The notes under the pieces were generated by a model that saw only the letters and a program-made list of their open reading frames with translations, was not told the DNA's origin and made no database searches. A stretch of DNA of 26,368 nucleotides from a virus, in IMG/VR virus record IMGVR_UViG_3300029264_000309, positions 1-26,368 of that record. One strand, 5' to 3'. Each line of letters begins with the position of its first letter. The stretch's first letter is position 1. The position numbers and the translations under genes were made by a program. Below are positions 1 through 8,148 of the stretch, one piece after another.

Positions 1-26
1 ACGTAACACTCTTTTGAGGTTAGCCA

Positions 27-734
27 ATGCTATTGTCAGATCTATTTATGTACCTTGCTTATGGGGAGTTATCCCAGATGGCAATCGGCACTAATAATCG
101 TGGTGGAATAGACGAGTCTGATTACCCAACATTAATTAGCCACATTAATTTGGGACTCACAAATTTACATAGTCGCCTGCCTTTAAAACAGTCGCAGGTG
201 ATTATTACGCAGCAGTCAGATCGTGTTCTTTACCCATTAACATCCATTTATGCAATTACTTCTCCCTCAGTAGGAAATGATCGGTTTATTCTTGATTCTG
301 CTGCAGAGCCTTTTGTAGATAATGTATTAAAGATCGAAGAGATTTACACAGAAAGTAATGTCTCATTGCCTTTGAATGATTCAGCCAAAGACAATTCGTT
401 GTTTACGCCCTCATTCAACACACTTCAGGTGCCTACACCTGAGTCCAACAAACTACTTGCCGTACTTTACCGTGCAAACCACACGCAGCTGCCAGCTAAA
501 CGTGGGGTAGACATTAGTGCCATTGAACTAGATATCCCTGCAGTGCTTATTGAGCCTCTACTTACGTTTGTAGTTGGGCGTGTTGCTGCAGCAGGTAACA
601 ACCAGACCAGCATTCAAGAAGCAGCGGCTTATCAACAGAAGTATGAAGTGCAGATACAGCAAATTATTCAGTCTGGCGCGTTATCAGTGGATCGTCCCAG
701 TAACTTACGCATGAGGAGCAACGGATGGGTATAA
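27..734 (+). CDS. Head-tail adaptor-like virion protein
   Basis: A 235-residue soluble protein with no signal peptide or membrane segment. The N-terminal part, with the pattern YPTLISHINLGLTNLHSRLPL near residues 33-53, looks like the helical start of the phage adaptor proteins that sit between portal and tail; the middle contains LPLND and FTPSFNTLQVP, and the end is helical and rich in Ala and Gln. From memory this matches a family common in marine podoviruses, usually annotated as a head-tail connector or structural protein. The GAGG at 16-19 lies 7 bases before the ATG and supports this start. The gene overlaps the next one by 10 bases, so they are probably translated together. The adaptor role is an inference from pattern and place; the virion role is more certain than the exact position in the particle. 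Confidence 0.6.
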   Translation: MLLSDLFMYLAYGELSQMAIGTNNRGGIDESDYPTLISHINLGLTNLHSRLPLKQSQVIITQQSDRVLYPLTSIYAITSPSVGNDRFILDSAAEPFVDNVLKIEEIYTESNVSLPLNDSAKDNSLFTPSFNTLQVPTPESNKLLAVLYRANHTQLPAKRGVDISAIELDIPAVLIEPLLTFVVGRVAAAGNNQTSIQEAAAYQQKYEVQIQQIIQSGALSVDRPSNLRMRSNGWV

Positions 735-1114
735 CAGCTAATTTTGGGTTATCAGCCAGCACTGGTGGTGACGTTGCCTACGGTACGTTAGGTAAATACA
801 AATATGTACAAGGCGATACTGGCCCACAAATACGCTTTACCTTTTCTAGCCAAGACACAGGGGCACTCACTGACTTATCAGGCGGACAAGTACTTTTACA
901 CTTACGTCCAGTAGGCGGTAGCGTAATCTTGACCCGTGCGTTAGTGGTTAGTACACCTGCGACTAATGGCGTAGCCATTGTCGCTTGGGAGCCAGGTGAT
1001 TTAGATGTGGAAGAGGGTACTTACGAAGCTGAAATAGAAGTGATTCTTAGCAATGGAGTACGGGAAACTTTATTTGACATATTGGTTCTACAGATTCGAG
1101 CTGATTTTGCATGA
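725..1114 (+). CDS. Small tail protein with BppU N-terminal-like beta domain
   Basis: A 129-residue protein made almost wholly of predicted beta strands. It follows the pattern of the BppU N-terminal (Ig-like) domain found at the start of many phage baseplate and fibre proteins: GDTGPQIRFTF, then DLSGGQVLLHLRP, then a GTYEAEIEV strand with a short ending. The Shine-Dalgarno GAGGAG at 713-718, 6 bases before the ATG, fixes the start. Its stop overlaps the start of the repeat protein as ATGA, a sign of translational coupling. A second protein of the same kind begins the fibre module at 10649, so the domain probably acts as an attachment or adaptor unit for fibres. The exact partner is unknown. 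Confidence 0.6.
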   Translation: MGITANFGLSASTGGDVAYGTLGKYKYVQGDTGPQIRFTFSSQDTGALTDLSGGQVLLHLRPVGGSVILTRALVVSTPATNGVAIVAWEPGDLDVEEGTYEAEIEVILSNGVRETLFDILVLQIRADFA

Positions 1115-2538
1115 GCATCAATGGCTCAAATATAACGGGCTCCCTAGACGCGGCTATTAGTCGTCTTGGATTATCAGCAGCTATCAGCCCCATTGATAGG
1201 CTTACTGTTACTGTTCAGCTAGGTAACTTCATCCTTCAACGCAAGATTAGCGACAGTTTCACGTCTGTCGATGATCTTGTGATGGAGTTCTTTAAGAGCC
1301 TTACAGACAATGCTGAACTCGCGGACTATGTAACCACAGACTTCATGAAGGGTCTAAGTGATGCTGGTTTAGTAAGTGACATTCAAGTACTGGCTTTCTT
1401 CAAGGGCTTAACAGACACCGTTGCTTCCACAGATGCCCTTGTTACAAGCTCTTCTAAGCCCCTACAGGACGCTTCAGCATTAACTGACACATTCACCCTC
1501 CTAGCTAGTAAAGCGTTCTTAGACGGCTCTAGGTTAAGCGACCGTGACGTATTGTCAGTTGGCAAGAACTTACACAACTCTGCTTCCCTGGTTGAGCAGT
1601 TTAGTTACAATTTAAGCAGGGGCATTGCTGAGGGAGCGGCAATAGGCGAAGCCTATGCAGCCGCTATCAGTAAACCATTCCAAGATGGCATCAACTTAGG
1701 TGACGATCACGTCGATCTTTCTACTCAAAAAGTAAAAGAAGACCAGGCGTTTCTGACTGAGGTAATCACCCTTACTGCAGAGAAGCTGTTAAGTGACGGT
1801 AGTATCTCCAATGACCAGCTAGTGTGGCTTATTCGTAAGCCCTTTAAGTACGATGCCACTAGTTTTGAGGACTACGTTACTTTATCCGCCCAAAAGGTAC
1901 TAAACGAAGTTGCAGGCGCTTTTGACCGCATTAGTGAGTTTTATGTAGTTAAAGAGCTTGCTGACGCAACTGCTATTGGCTCACATCACGCTGTTACTCT
2001 GGCTAAAGCCACAGAGGATGTAAGTATTTTTGGTGATGCACACACAACCATTGTGCAAAAAAGCCTGAATGACACTTTAGTTACTGCAGACGCCATTGAC
2101 GGTTCGGCATCCATTGGTGATGACCAAGCATTCCAGACCATTAAGGGCGCTACTGATGTAGGTCGCATTACTGATTCCATACGCATCTCATCCACGTTTA
2201 GACGCGCACTCTCTGACACGAGTGCTGTATCTGAAGATACACAACTGCACTTAAGCAAGTCAGTTGTTAATGACGCTGTCACATTCTTAGAACAGCTCTC
2301 TTTTACCTCAAATAAGCAACTTGTTGACCTCTTCTCTGTTACAGAGTTAATCGGCAAAGCTGCTACTAAATCGTTTGCCGACGCATCCAGCGTCAGTGAC
2401 GAGTTCGCCAAGGTACCTACTAAGGTAGCTAGCGATACAACTGTGCTTGCCGATGGCATGGTTTTACTTTCCCAAGGCTACGTCAATGACGCCTTTTATT
2501 TTGCAGATGACTACACCGGTACATCTCGAACAGGTTAA
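1111..2538 (+). CDS. Tail rod protein made of 18-residue repeats
   Basis: A 475-residue protein. After a 44-residue N-terminal part, the whole rest divides into about 23 tandem units, most of exactly 18 residues. The unit begins Lys-x-(Leu/Phe)-x-Asp, has a hydrophobic residue at position 9 and Asp or Glu at position 11, for example KGLSDAGLVSDIQVLAFF and KPLQDASALTDTFTLLAS. One unit is stretched to 28 residues near 2050-2130. No membrane segment, signal peptide or enzyme motif is seen. Similar short D-rich repeats occur in structural proteins of marine phages, where the function is not established. The place between the adaptor-type genes and the fibres, with an ATGA overlap to the gene before, suggests a fibrous or rod-like tail part. 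The fold and role are inference. Confidence 0.7.
   Translation: MSINGSNITGSLDAAISRLGLSAAISPIDRLTVTVQLGNFILQRKISDSFTSVDDLVMEFFKSLTDNAELADYVTTDFMKGLSDAGLVSDIQVLAFFKGLTDTVASTDALVTSSSKPLQDASALTDTFTLLASKAFLDGSRLSDRDVLSVGKNLHNSASLVEQFSYNLSRGIAEGAAIGEAYAAAISKPFQDGINLGDDHVDLSTQKVKEDQAFLTEVITLTAEKLLSDGSISNDQLVWLIRKPFKYDATSFEDYVTLSAQKVLNEVAGAFDRISEFYVVKELADATAIGSHHAVTLAKATEDVSIFGDAHTTIVQKSLNDTLVTADAIDGSASIGDDQAFQTIKGATDVGRITDSIRISSTFRRALSDTSAVSEDTQLHLSKSVVNDAVTFLEQLSFTSNKQLVDLFSVTELIGKAATKSFADASSVSDEFAKVPTKVASDTTVLADGMVLLSQGYVNDAFYFADDYTGTSRTG
1243..2535 (+). repeat. Coding 54-base (18-residue) tandem repeat
   Basis: About 23 degenerate units encode the K-x-L-x-D repeat of the rod protein. Unit lengths in residues, read from the translation, are 17, then seven of 18, then 19, 18, 18, 19, 19, 18, 18, 28, 20, 18, 19, 18, 18, 18 and a final 20. 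The DNA copies are much diverged, so the unit is old and kept at protein level rather than recently duplicated. Confidence 0.8.
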
Positions 2539-2556
2539 ACAACTAAGGAATTACAC

Positions 2557-3018
2557 ATGATTAATGAAAAAATGAAATTGGCTGGGCACGTAAGCATCGT
2601 ATTACGCGATGCTTCTGGTCAGATTAAAGATGAACGAGAGATCAGAAACTTGATTGTAAACAAGGGCTTAGGCTACATCGCTTCTCGTATGGTAAATGCA
2701 GATAAGGGTATTATGACTCACATGGGAATCGGTTCTGGTACCGCAGCTGCTGATGCGGTTCAAAGCGATCTAGTGACCACTTTAGGTCAACGTGGTGCTC
2801 TAGCCTCTTCTACCATTGATGGCGATGCTGGTGAAAAAGTTGTGTACGTCGCTTCGTTTTCAGCAGGTGAAGGAACAGGTGCTGTAACTGAAGCAGGTAT
2901 CTTCAACTCTAATGCGAACGATGCTGACATGCTTTGCCGTACTACATTTGGTGTAGTCAACAAAGCACCTGATGACACAATGGCTATTGCTTGGACAATT
3001 ACTCTGTCTGCAGCTTAA
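2557..3018 (+). CDS. Small tail/fibre-associated structural protein
   Basis: A 153-residue protein with the run of motifs seen in a widespread phage structural family: an RNLIVNKGLGYIASRM helix, a HMGIGSGT turn, a long beta region with GEKVVYVASF, and the pair VTEAGIFN and AIAWTITL at the end. The same fold occurs alone and as the end part of longer tail fibre and tail-collar proteins. Start choice is supported by AAGGAA at 2545-2550, 6 bases before the ATG. It lies between the 18-residue-repeat protein and the long fibre with only short gaps, so it is probably part of the same tail operon. A role in fibre attachment or capping is likely but is inference. Confidence 0.6.
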   Translation: MINEKMKLAGHVSIVLRDASGQIKDEREIRNLIVNKGLGYIASRMVNADKGIMTHMGIGSGTAAADAVQSDLVTTLGQRGALASSTIDGDAGEKVVYVASFSAGEGTGAVTEAGIFNSNANDADMLCRTTFGVVNKAPDDTMAIAWTITLSAA

Positions 3019-3036
3019 TAAAATAAGGGGTGATTA

Positions 3037-6000
3037 ATGACTACAATTACAACGCGTAATGGTAAGGGATCACCCCTTACTTCTACTGAATTAGACGAAA
3101 ACTTTACTAACCTAAATACAGACAAGGCAGATAAGACACAGGTATTAACTGACGTACCCGAAGACGCTGTTTTTACAGACACTGTTGATGATGCGAATGA
3201 AATACTTAGAAAGCTTAAAACGGTTGATGGGGAAGGTAGTCGATTAGACGCTGATCGCCTTCAAGGTCAACGTGCGAGTGCTTTCCTAACACCTACTGGT
3301 GATGGGTCTCAATTAACTGGTTTACCTAGTTCTACTGGTGCGACTGCAGAACAAGTACTTGCAATCGAAGCTAACACAGATAAGGTGTCTAACGTAGATC
3401 ACCCTTTAGTTGAAACAGCAGTACCACTGAATGCTGTTTTCACTGACAACGATACAGTTTATGACGACTCTGCTTTAGCTGAAGCAGTTGCACTTAACAC
3501 TGAAAAATTAACCAACTCAACAGATGCCTCAGACCTAACTTCAGGTACGCTAGCAGACGGCATATTCCCAAGCACATTACCCGCTATTAGTGGTGAGAAC
3601 CTAACTAACTTGCCTTCATCTGGTGCTGCAACAACAAATGCTTCAGATTTAACATCAGGTACTTTACCAGATGGTAGATTCCCAGCTACGCTACCTACTA
3701 TGAGTGGCGAGAACCTGACTGACCTACCTAATATAAATGCCTCAGATATAAGATCAGGTACTCTGCGAAGTGGTAGATTCCCTGACACATTACCAGCTGT
3801 GAGTGGTGCCAATCTAACTAACTTACCTACTTATGATGACACTGCTATACTTCTTGCAATTGGCCTTAACACAGATAAGGTAAGCAACGTAGAGCATCCG
3901 CTAGTAGAAAAGGCGGTTCCTGACGACGCATTATTTACAGACACAACGTACGCTGTAGGCGACGGTGGTCTGACTACTAATGATTTTACTGATGATGATC
4001 ATACTAAGTTAAATAACATTGAAACCAATGCAGATGTGACAGATACAACTAATGTTGTAGCGTCTTTAACTGCAGGTAATAACATAACAATAGCCGCTGA
4101 CGGTACTATAGCTTCGACCAATACGGATACAGTTTATGATTCAACAGCTATAGATATTGCAGTTGGATTAAACACTGATAAAGTAAGTAACGTAGACCAT
4201 CCTTTAGTTGAGACTGCAGTGCCTACAGGTGCTTTGTTTACAGACACTACGTATACCTCTGCAAGCTTTACTCTTAGTGACTTACAAGGATTTAATGCAA
4301 ACGAGCACATAAACTGGGGTGCTGCTAGTCAAGGGACTATACACTCGACAAACCTTCCAGCAATAGCTATAACTTCTGTACAGACCGCCACCAACAGACC
4401 CACTCATCTAGCTTTAACGACTGAAGAAGGTGACGTAGTAATACGTACTGACCAGAACAAGACGTACATACGCAATGCTGGTCTCGTTGGGGATCTAACC
4501 GATTTTACAGAGATTATCAGTCCTACGGGCGGTGTTACATCTGTCGATGGAGTCTCAGGCGCAGTTTCTTTGGATCACGATACCTTAACAGGTTATGTCG
4601 CTGCGGAGCACGTAGACTGGGCTTTAGCTGCAACTCCCAACATACACACGAGCAACTACACTAATACAGTTTACGATGATACCGATATAGTTGAAGCGGT
4701 GAGGCTTAACACTCTCAAGGTCTCCAACATAGCCCACCCTACCGTAGGCGTTGAGGTACCAACTGATGCTGTGTTTACCGATACTGATACAATCTATGAT
4801 GACACGGCTTTAGCTTTGGCAGTCGGTTTAAACACCTCTAAAGTAAGCAATGTGGAACATCCTTTAGTCGAGACAGCAGTTCCAGATGGTGCTGTGTTTA
4901 CTGACACTGTATTTACAGATGCTGATGCAGTATCTGCAGTAGTAGCCTCAGACCTCGACATGGACGGTAACAAGGTACTGTTCGGTAACGTCTACTCTTT
5001 ATTGGAGAATCTCCCAGCTGCAGCTGACTACCACGGTATGTTCGCACATGTGCATAACACGGGTAGGGGCTACTTTGCCCACCAAGGCAATTGGGTAAGC
5101 TTAGCTAATGAGTCCGATCTAGCTGCAATTAACTCAGCTGTAGGGCTTAACTCCGCTAAGGTTACTAACTATGACCAATCTAAGGAAGACATTGAAGCTC
5201 TAGGCATAGCAGCAGACTCTATCACAGGTGCTTTACCTGCTATAGATGGCTCGGCTTTAACTAACCTACCTGATACGGGTACTACTTACGAAGTAGGTGA
5301 TGGTGGACTGACCCAAAAGAACTTTACTACAACACTGAATACTAAATTAGCCAGTATCGCTGACTCTGCTAACAATTACTCACTACCTGACGATGTAGTA
5401 CTTCAGGGTGAATTGATTGCGTGGGGCGGTGCGCTACACGCAACAGATGCCTTATCAATATCAGGTCATACTATTACGCTAAGGCGCGGCAATAGCGCTG
5501 TTGAGACCGTTATTGTTCCTGATAACGATACAACTTACTCGGTTGGCGATGGTGGACTAACCCAACATAATTTCACTACTGATGATCATAATAAGTTAAA
5601 CGGTATCGCTGCTTCTGCCAATAACTACTCATTGCCTGCGAGTGTTATTCATCAGACAGAATTGAGTGATAGCGTTAGTGATAACAGCACAACTGTTGCA
5701 GCTAACGTTAAAGGAGTTAAGGCTGCGTATGATCGAGCATGGCCTAACACTGTTTATAATGACACCGCTTTAACTACCTCTGTAGCCGGTAAGTTGCCAC
5801 TAACGGGCGGCAGTATGACTGGTCGCTTAAAGGTCTTAGATGTGAAAGAGACAGTCGTTGCCTTAACAGGAACTGCACCATCGCTTAATCCAGCAAACGG
5901 CACTATGCAAACGTGGACTTTACCTGGCACATCTAACCCGACATTTGATAGTGGCTTTGGTGATGGGGAAAGCATCACACTTATGATCTCTGATGGGTCA

Positions 6001-6138
6001 AGCCGCACAATCAGCTGGCCTGCCATTCAATGGGCTGGAGGATCACCTCCTGACCTAGCAACTTCTGGCTACACCGTCATTGTTCTATGGAGAGTCGGAA
6101 GCACTTTTTACGGGCAACATGCTGGGGATGTGTCTTAA
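3037..6138 (+). CDS. Long tail fibre with mosaic repeats
   Basis: A 1033-residue fibre. It opens with TTRNGKGSPLTSTELDENF, the signature start of many phage fibres, followed by NLNTD. The shaft is a mosaic of three short repeat types: five copies of a unit of about 26 residues with NTDKVSNV, HPLVE and AVFTDT; three full copies of a unit with ASDLTSGTL, FP and SGENLTNLP; and three copies of VGDGGLT followed by NFT. The C-terminal part (about residues 940-1033) is a beta domain with ISWPAIQWAGGSPP and GYTVIVLWRVGSTFYG, a known end domain of this fibre type. AAGGGG before the ATG gives the ribosome site. The fibre probably trims to a homotrimer and contacts the host surface; the receptor is unknown. 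The stop overlaps the next start as TAATG. Confidence 0.85.
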   Translation: MTTITTRNGKGSPLTSTELDENFTNLNTDKADKTQVLTDVPEDAVFTDTVDDANEILRKLKTVDGEGSRLDADRLQGQRASAFLTPTGDGSQLTGLPSSTGATAEQVLAIEANTDKVSNVDHPLVETAVPLNAVFTDNDTVYDDSALAEAVALNTEKLTNSTDASDLTSGTLADGIFPSTLPAISGENLTNLPSSGAATTNASDLTSGTLPDGRFPATLPTMSGENLTDLPNINASDIRSGTLRSGRFPDTLPAVSGANLTNLPTYDDTAILLAIGLNTDKVSNVEHPLVEKAVPDDALFTDTTYAVGDGGLTTNDFTDDDHTKLNNIETNADVTDTTNVVASLTAGNNITIAADGTIASTNTDTVYDSTAIDIAVGLNTDKVSNVDHPLVETAVPTGALFTDTTYTSASFTLSDLQGFNANEHINWGAASQGTIHSTNLPAIAITSVQTATNRPTHLALTTEEGDVVIRTDQNKTYIRNAGLVGDLTDFTEIISPTGGVTSVDGVSGAVSLDHDTLTGYVAAEHVDWALAATPNIHTSNYTNTVYDDTDIVEAVRLNTLKVSNIAHPTVGVEVPTDAVFTDTDTIYDDTALALAVGLNTSKVSNVEHPLVETAVPDGAVFTDTVFTDADAVSAVVASDLDMDGNKVLFGNVYSLLENLPAAADYHGMFAHVHNTGRGYFAHQGNWVSLANESDLAAINSAVGLNSAKVTNYDQSKEDIEALGIAADSITGALPAIDGSALTNLPDTGTTYEVGDGGLTQKNFTTTLNTKLASIADSANNYSLPDDVVLQGELIAWGGALHATDALSISGHTITLRRGNSAVETVIVPDNDTTYSVGDGGLTQHNFTTDDHNKLNGIAASANNYSLPASVIHQTELSDSVSDNSTTVAANVKGVKAAYDRAWPNTVYNDTALTTSVAGKLPLTGGSMTGRLKVLDVKETVVALTGTAPSLNPANGTMQTWTLPGTSNPTFDSGFGDGESITLMISDGSSRTISWPAIQWAGGSPPDLATSGYTVIVLWRVGSTFYGQHAGDVS
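3373..4908 (+). repeat. Fibre-shaft repeat units (NTDKVSNV...FTDT type)
   Basis: Five units of about 26 residues begin near 3373, 3868, 4171, 4708 and 4831. Each has the order NTDKVSNV, HPLVE, VP and FTDT, and the fourth is the most diverged (HPTVGVEVP). Between the first two lie three tandem ASDLTSGTL units, near 3526, 3640 and 3739. The repeats encode the fibre shaft and could be sites of recombination between fibre genes. Confidence 0.7.
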
Positions 6139-7265
6139 TGCTGACCCTTGCTAACAGACTTGGAAGCGTTGGTAATCCAGACGCTTCTATATTTAGTGTC
6201 ACTTGTGCAGACGAGCCGGGGAGTACGCTCATACCTTGGAATGCGTTCTGGCTGATGATGGCTAGAGATTGGAATAGATATAGTCTACAGGAGCATGGCC
6301 CTAACACCGAAACCTTTATAGCGACTCAACTTAGCAACGGTCGGCCTCAATTTGCTATAGATGCCGATATAGCGGAATTGCTTCGGGTAGGAGCTCAAAA
6401 CGGACACACTTTCCAAACCTCAAGTGGCGGTTTAAACACGACTTTCACACTGACGTTTCTTGGAACTGTTGATCAAAGTCTAACTATAGATTGGGGTGAT
6501 GGTTCTACAAGCGGCTACTCAGGTAATGAAGTATCACACACCTATGCTGGAGTCAGTGACGGAGACACTAAAACCATTAGTGTTACCTGTGCGAGTGAGT
6601 TCTATTCTTCTCACATGACAACACTCTATAACTGGGGAACCACGGCATTTTCTAGCGGTAATGCACTACCTGAATGGCTAAAGTTAATCCAAGTTGATGT
6701 GTCTACGGATGTGCCTACCTTTGCTGCTGGAGCCACATTCGGTAGCTTCTATGGCAACTTCAATCTCAATATAAACGCAGATTTAACAGGTTGGGACGTT
6801 AGTAATGTAACCAATATGCAACGTGCGCTAACTAGCAGAACCTTCAACCAAGACATAAGTGGTTGGGACGTTAGCAATGTTAGTAACTTTGCATCCATGT
6901 TTTGGGAGGCAAATACTTTCAACCAAGACATTGGTAGCTGGAACATGGGCAATGCAACAACTATGTACGCTATGTTTAATCATTGCTACGTTTTTAATCA
7001 AAATATTAGTAGCTGGAATACAGGCAACGTGACCAATATGAAAAGCGTGTTCTACTATGCTTACGCTTTCAGTCAAGACATTCGTAGTTGGAACGTGACT
7101 GGAATTTCAGGTGCTGGAGAGGGCGGACCTTCTGGTCATTCATTTCTCAATATTTTTTTCCGTGCTGACGCTATGAACAGTCGCTTTGGATTTTCAACAG
7201 GAGGCACACAGAATGGTCAAAATCTCCCATACGCCCCGATACTAGCTTGGTTTAACTCAGATTAA
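6138..7265 (+). CDS. PKD-like plus DUF285 repeat tail protein
   Basis: A 375-residue protein with three parts. Residues 1-95 resemble no family I know. Residues about 100-155 form a PKD-like beta domain with TIDWGDGST and VSHTYAGV. Residues about 218-322 carry five units of 24-25 residues of the DUF285 (BspA-like surface protein) type, with WDVSNVTNM and TFNQDI. DUF285 proteins are mostly bacterial surface adhesins, so this phage copy is probably a virion-surface binding protein. The ATG at 6138 overlaps the stop of the fibre gene (TAATG) and has GGGG 10 bases upstream; an ATG at 6087 lies inside the fibre gene without a ribosome site. Being directly after a fibre and before a fibre chaperone suggests it is a fibre tip or accessory adhesin. 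Confidence 0.75.
   Translation: MLTLANRLGSVGNPDASIFSVTCADEPGSTLIPWNAFWLMMARDWNRYSLQEHGPNTETFIATQLSNGRPQFAIDADIAELLRVGAQNGHTFQTSSGGLNTTFTLTFLGTVDQSLTIDWGDGSTSGYSGNEVSHTYAGVSDGDTKTISVTCASEFYSSHMTTLYNWGTTAFSSGNALPEWLKLIQVDVSTDVPTFAAGATFGSFYGNFNLNINADLTGWDVSNVTNMQRALTSRTFNQDISGWDVSNVSNFASMFWEANTFNQDIGSWNMGNATTMYAMFNHCYVFNQNISSWNTGNVTNMKSVFYYAYAFSQDIRSWNVTGISGAGEGGPSGHSFLNIFFRADAMNSRFGFSTGGTQNGQNLPYAPILAWFNSD
6789..7104 (+). repeat. DUF285-type tandem repeat (24-25 residues)
   Basis: Five tryptophan-led units. Four Trp-to-Trp distances of 24, 25, 25 and 25 residues can be counted. The first two units are nearly the same at DNA level around GGTTGGGACGTTAG (6789 and 6861), which points to a recent duplication. 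Confidence 0.75.
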
Positions 7266-7278
7266 AAGGAACACACTT

Positions 7279-7701
7279 ATGTATTTAAGATTAATTGAAG
7301 GGGTTCCTGAGACATATTCAGCGGCCCAATTGCGCAGGGACAACCCGAACACTTCATTCCCTAGAAGCCCGTCAAATGAACTACTGGAGTCTTATGGTCT
7401 TTTTAAGTATTCGATAACGCCACCTACAGGCAGTGCGGTTAACAGTATTAAAGGCACACCTGAGTTCGCTCTAGTGAATGGCAGTTGGGTGCTGGGAAGC
7501 CAGTACGTTCTCTTATCAGATGCACAGTTGGCTTCTCAGGCAAGGGCGACACGCACCCGTTTATTGGCTAATACAGATTGGACAGCCGTGAGCGATCTTA
7601 CAATGTCTGATGCTATGACAGCCTATCGTAGTGCCTTGCGTAATTTACCAGAGCAAGACAACTTCCCTGCAACAATTGTATGGCCCACACAACCGGAATA
7701 G
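7279..7701 (+). CDS. Tail fibre assembly chaperone-like protein
   Basis: A 140-residue protein. The C-terminal half has the pattern of the phage tail assembly chaperone family PF16778: RATRTRLLANTDWT, then a Tyr-Arg helix (AYRSALRNLP), then FPATIVWPTQP. Proteins of this kind are small, are encoded just after fibre genes, and help fold or trimerise the fibre C-terminus without always being kept in the virion. AAGGA lies 8 bases before the ATG. The N-terminal half (MYLRLIEGVPETYSAAQLR) is typical of fibre-linked proteins that begin with a short beta-rich tail part. Whether it serves the 1033-residue fibre, the DUF285 protein or both cannot be seen from sequence. Confidence 0.7.
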   Translation: MYLRLIEGVPETYSAAQLRRDNPNTSFPRSPSNELLESYGLFKYSITPPTGSAVNSIKGTPEFALVNGSWVLGSQYVLLSDAQLASQARATRTRLLANTDWTAVSDLTMSDAMTAYRSALRNLPEQDNFPATIVWPTQPE

Positions 7702-7730
7702 ATCACTAGAACCAGGAGTAAAAAAATAGC

Positions 7731-8009
7731 ATGAGTATAGAGTATAGCGGCGAAACCTTTTCTGGTTACAACAAGCCTAAGCGCACCCCTAAGCATTCTT
7801 CAAAGTCTCACGTAGTTTTAGCCAAAGAGGGATCTACCATTAAGATGATCCGCTTTGGTGAGCAAGGCGCTAAGACAGCAGGCGCACCCAAGGCAGGTGA
7901 GTCAGCAGCAATGAAAGCAAAACGTAAGTCATTTAAAGCAAGGCATGGTGCGAACATAGCCAAAGGTAAAATGTCAGCGGCTTATTGGGCCGATAAATCA
8001 AAATGGTAG
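7731..8009 (+). CDS. Small basic phage protein (DUF6321-like)
   Basis: A 92-residue basic protein with GETFSGYNKPKRTP at the start, a KEGSTIKMIRFGEQGA strand, and an end part with SFKARH, NIAKGKMSAAYWADK and a final Lys-Trp. From memory this is a family of unknown function (DUF6321) found in many marine podoviruses, often between tail and lysis genes. The nearest ribosome site, AGGAG, is 12 bases before the ATG, which is longer than usual. Highly basic small proteins can bind DNA or be packed in the head, but nothing in the sequence decides this. Another very basic small gene follows 9 bases later. Confidence 0.7.
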   Translation: MSIEYSGETFSGYNKPKRTPKHSSKSHVVLAKEGSTIKMIRFGEQGAKTAGAPKAGESAAMKAKRKSFKARHGANIAKGKMSAAYWADKSKW

Positions 8010-8018
8010 GAGTAACGT

Positions 8019-8144
8019 ATGGCTGTTAAAAAACCAGTTCCTAAAGGGTCTCACAAAATGCCTAATGGAAAGATCATGAAAGATTCTGCAATGCCTAAAA
8101 AAGGGGCAAAGAAAAAAGTAGCGATGAAAAAAGGCGGTTACTAA
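8019..8144 (+). CDS. Very small Lys-rich protein (41 residues)
   Basis: A 41-residue open frame starts at ATG 8019 with GGAG 6 bases upstream (8009-8013). The product is very rich in Lys, with the parts VPKGSHKMPNGKIMK and a final MKKGGY. Small Lys-rich proteins of this look, ending in a glycine-tyrosine type tail, are common next to the DUF6321-like gene in marine phages, which supports a real gene. Function is unknown; nucleic-acid binding is a reasonable guess from charge alone. It is flanked by genes on the same strand with gaps of 9 and 4 bases. Confidence 0.6.
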   Translation: MAVKKPVPKGSHKMPNGKIMKDSAMPKKGAKKKVAMKKGGY

Positions 8145-8148
8145 AAGT

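Noticed and set aside
1986-2459. 157-codon minus-strand open frame
   Set aside because: It lies fully inside the 18-residue-repeat gene; the repeat bias keeps the opposite frame open. Its product is Ser/Ala/Val-rich without domain pattern or ribosome site.
3459-3812. 117-codon minus-strand open frame with repeats
   Set aside because: It mirrors the ASDLTSGTL repeats of the fibre on the plus strand and has no features of its own.
6087-6137. Longer start for the DUF285 gene
   Set aside because: ATG 6087 lies inside the fibre gene and has no ribosome site; ATG 6138 overlaps the fibre stop (TAATG) like other gene pairs here.
3037-6138. Fibre repeats as a CRISPR array
   Set aside because: Units are diverged, in frame, without regular spacers, and lie within one long coding frame.
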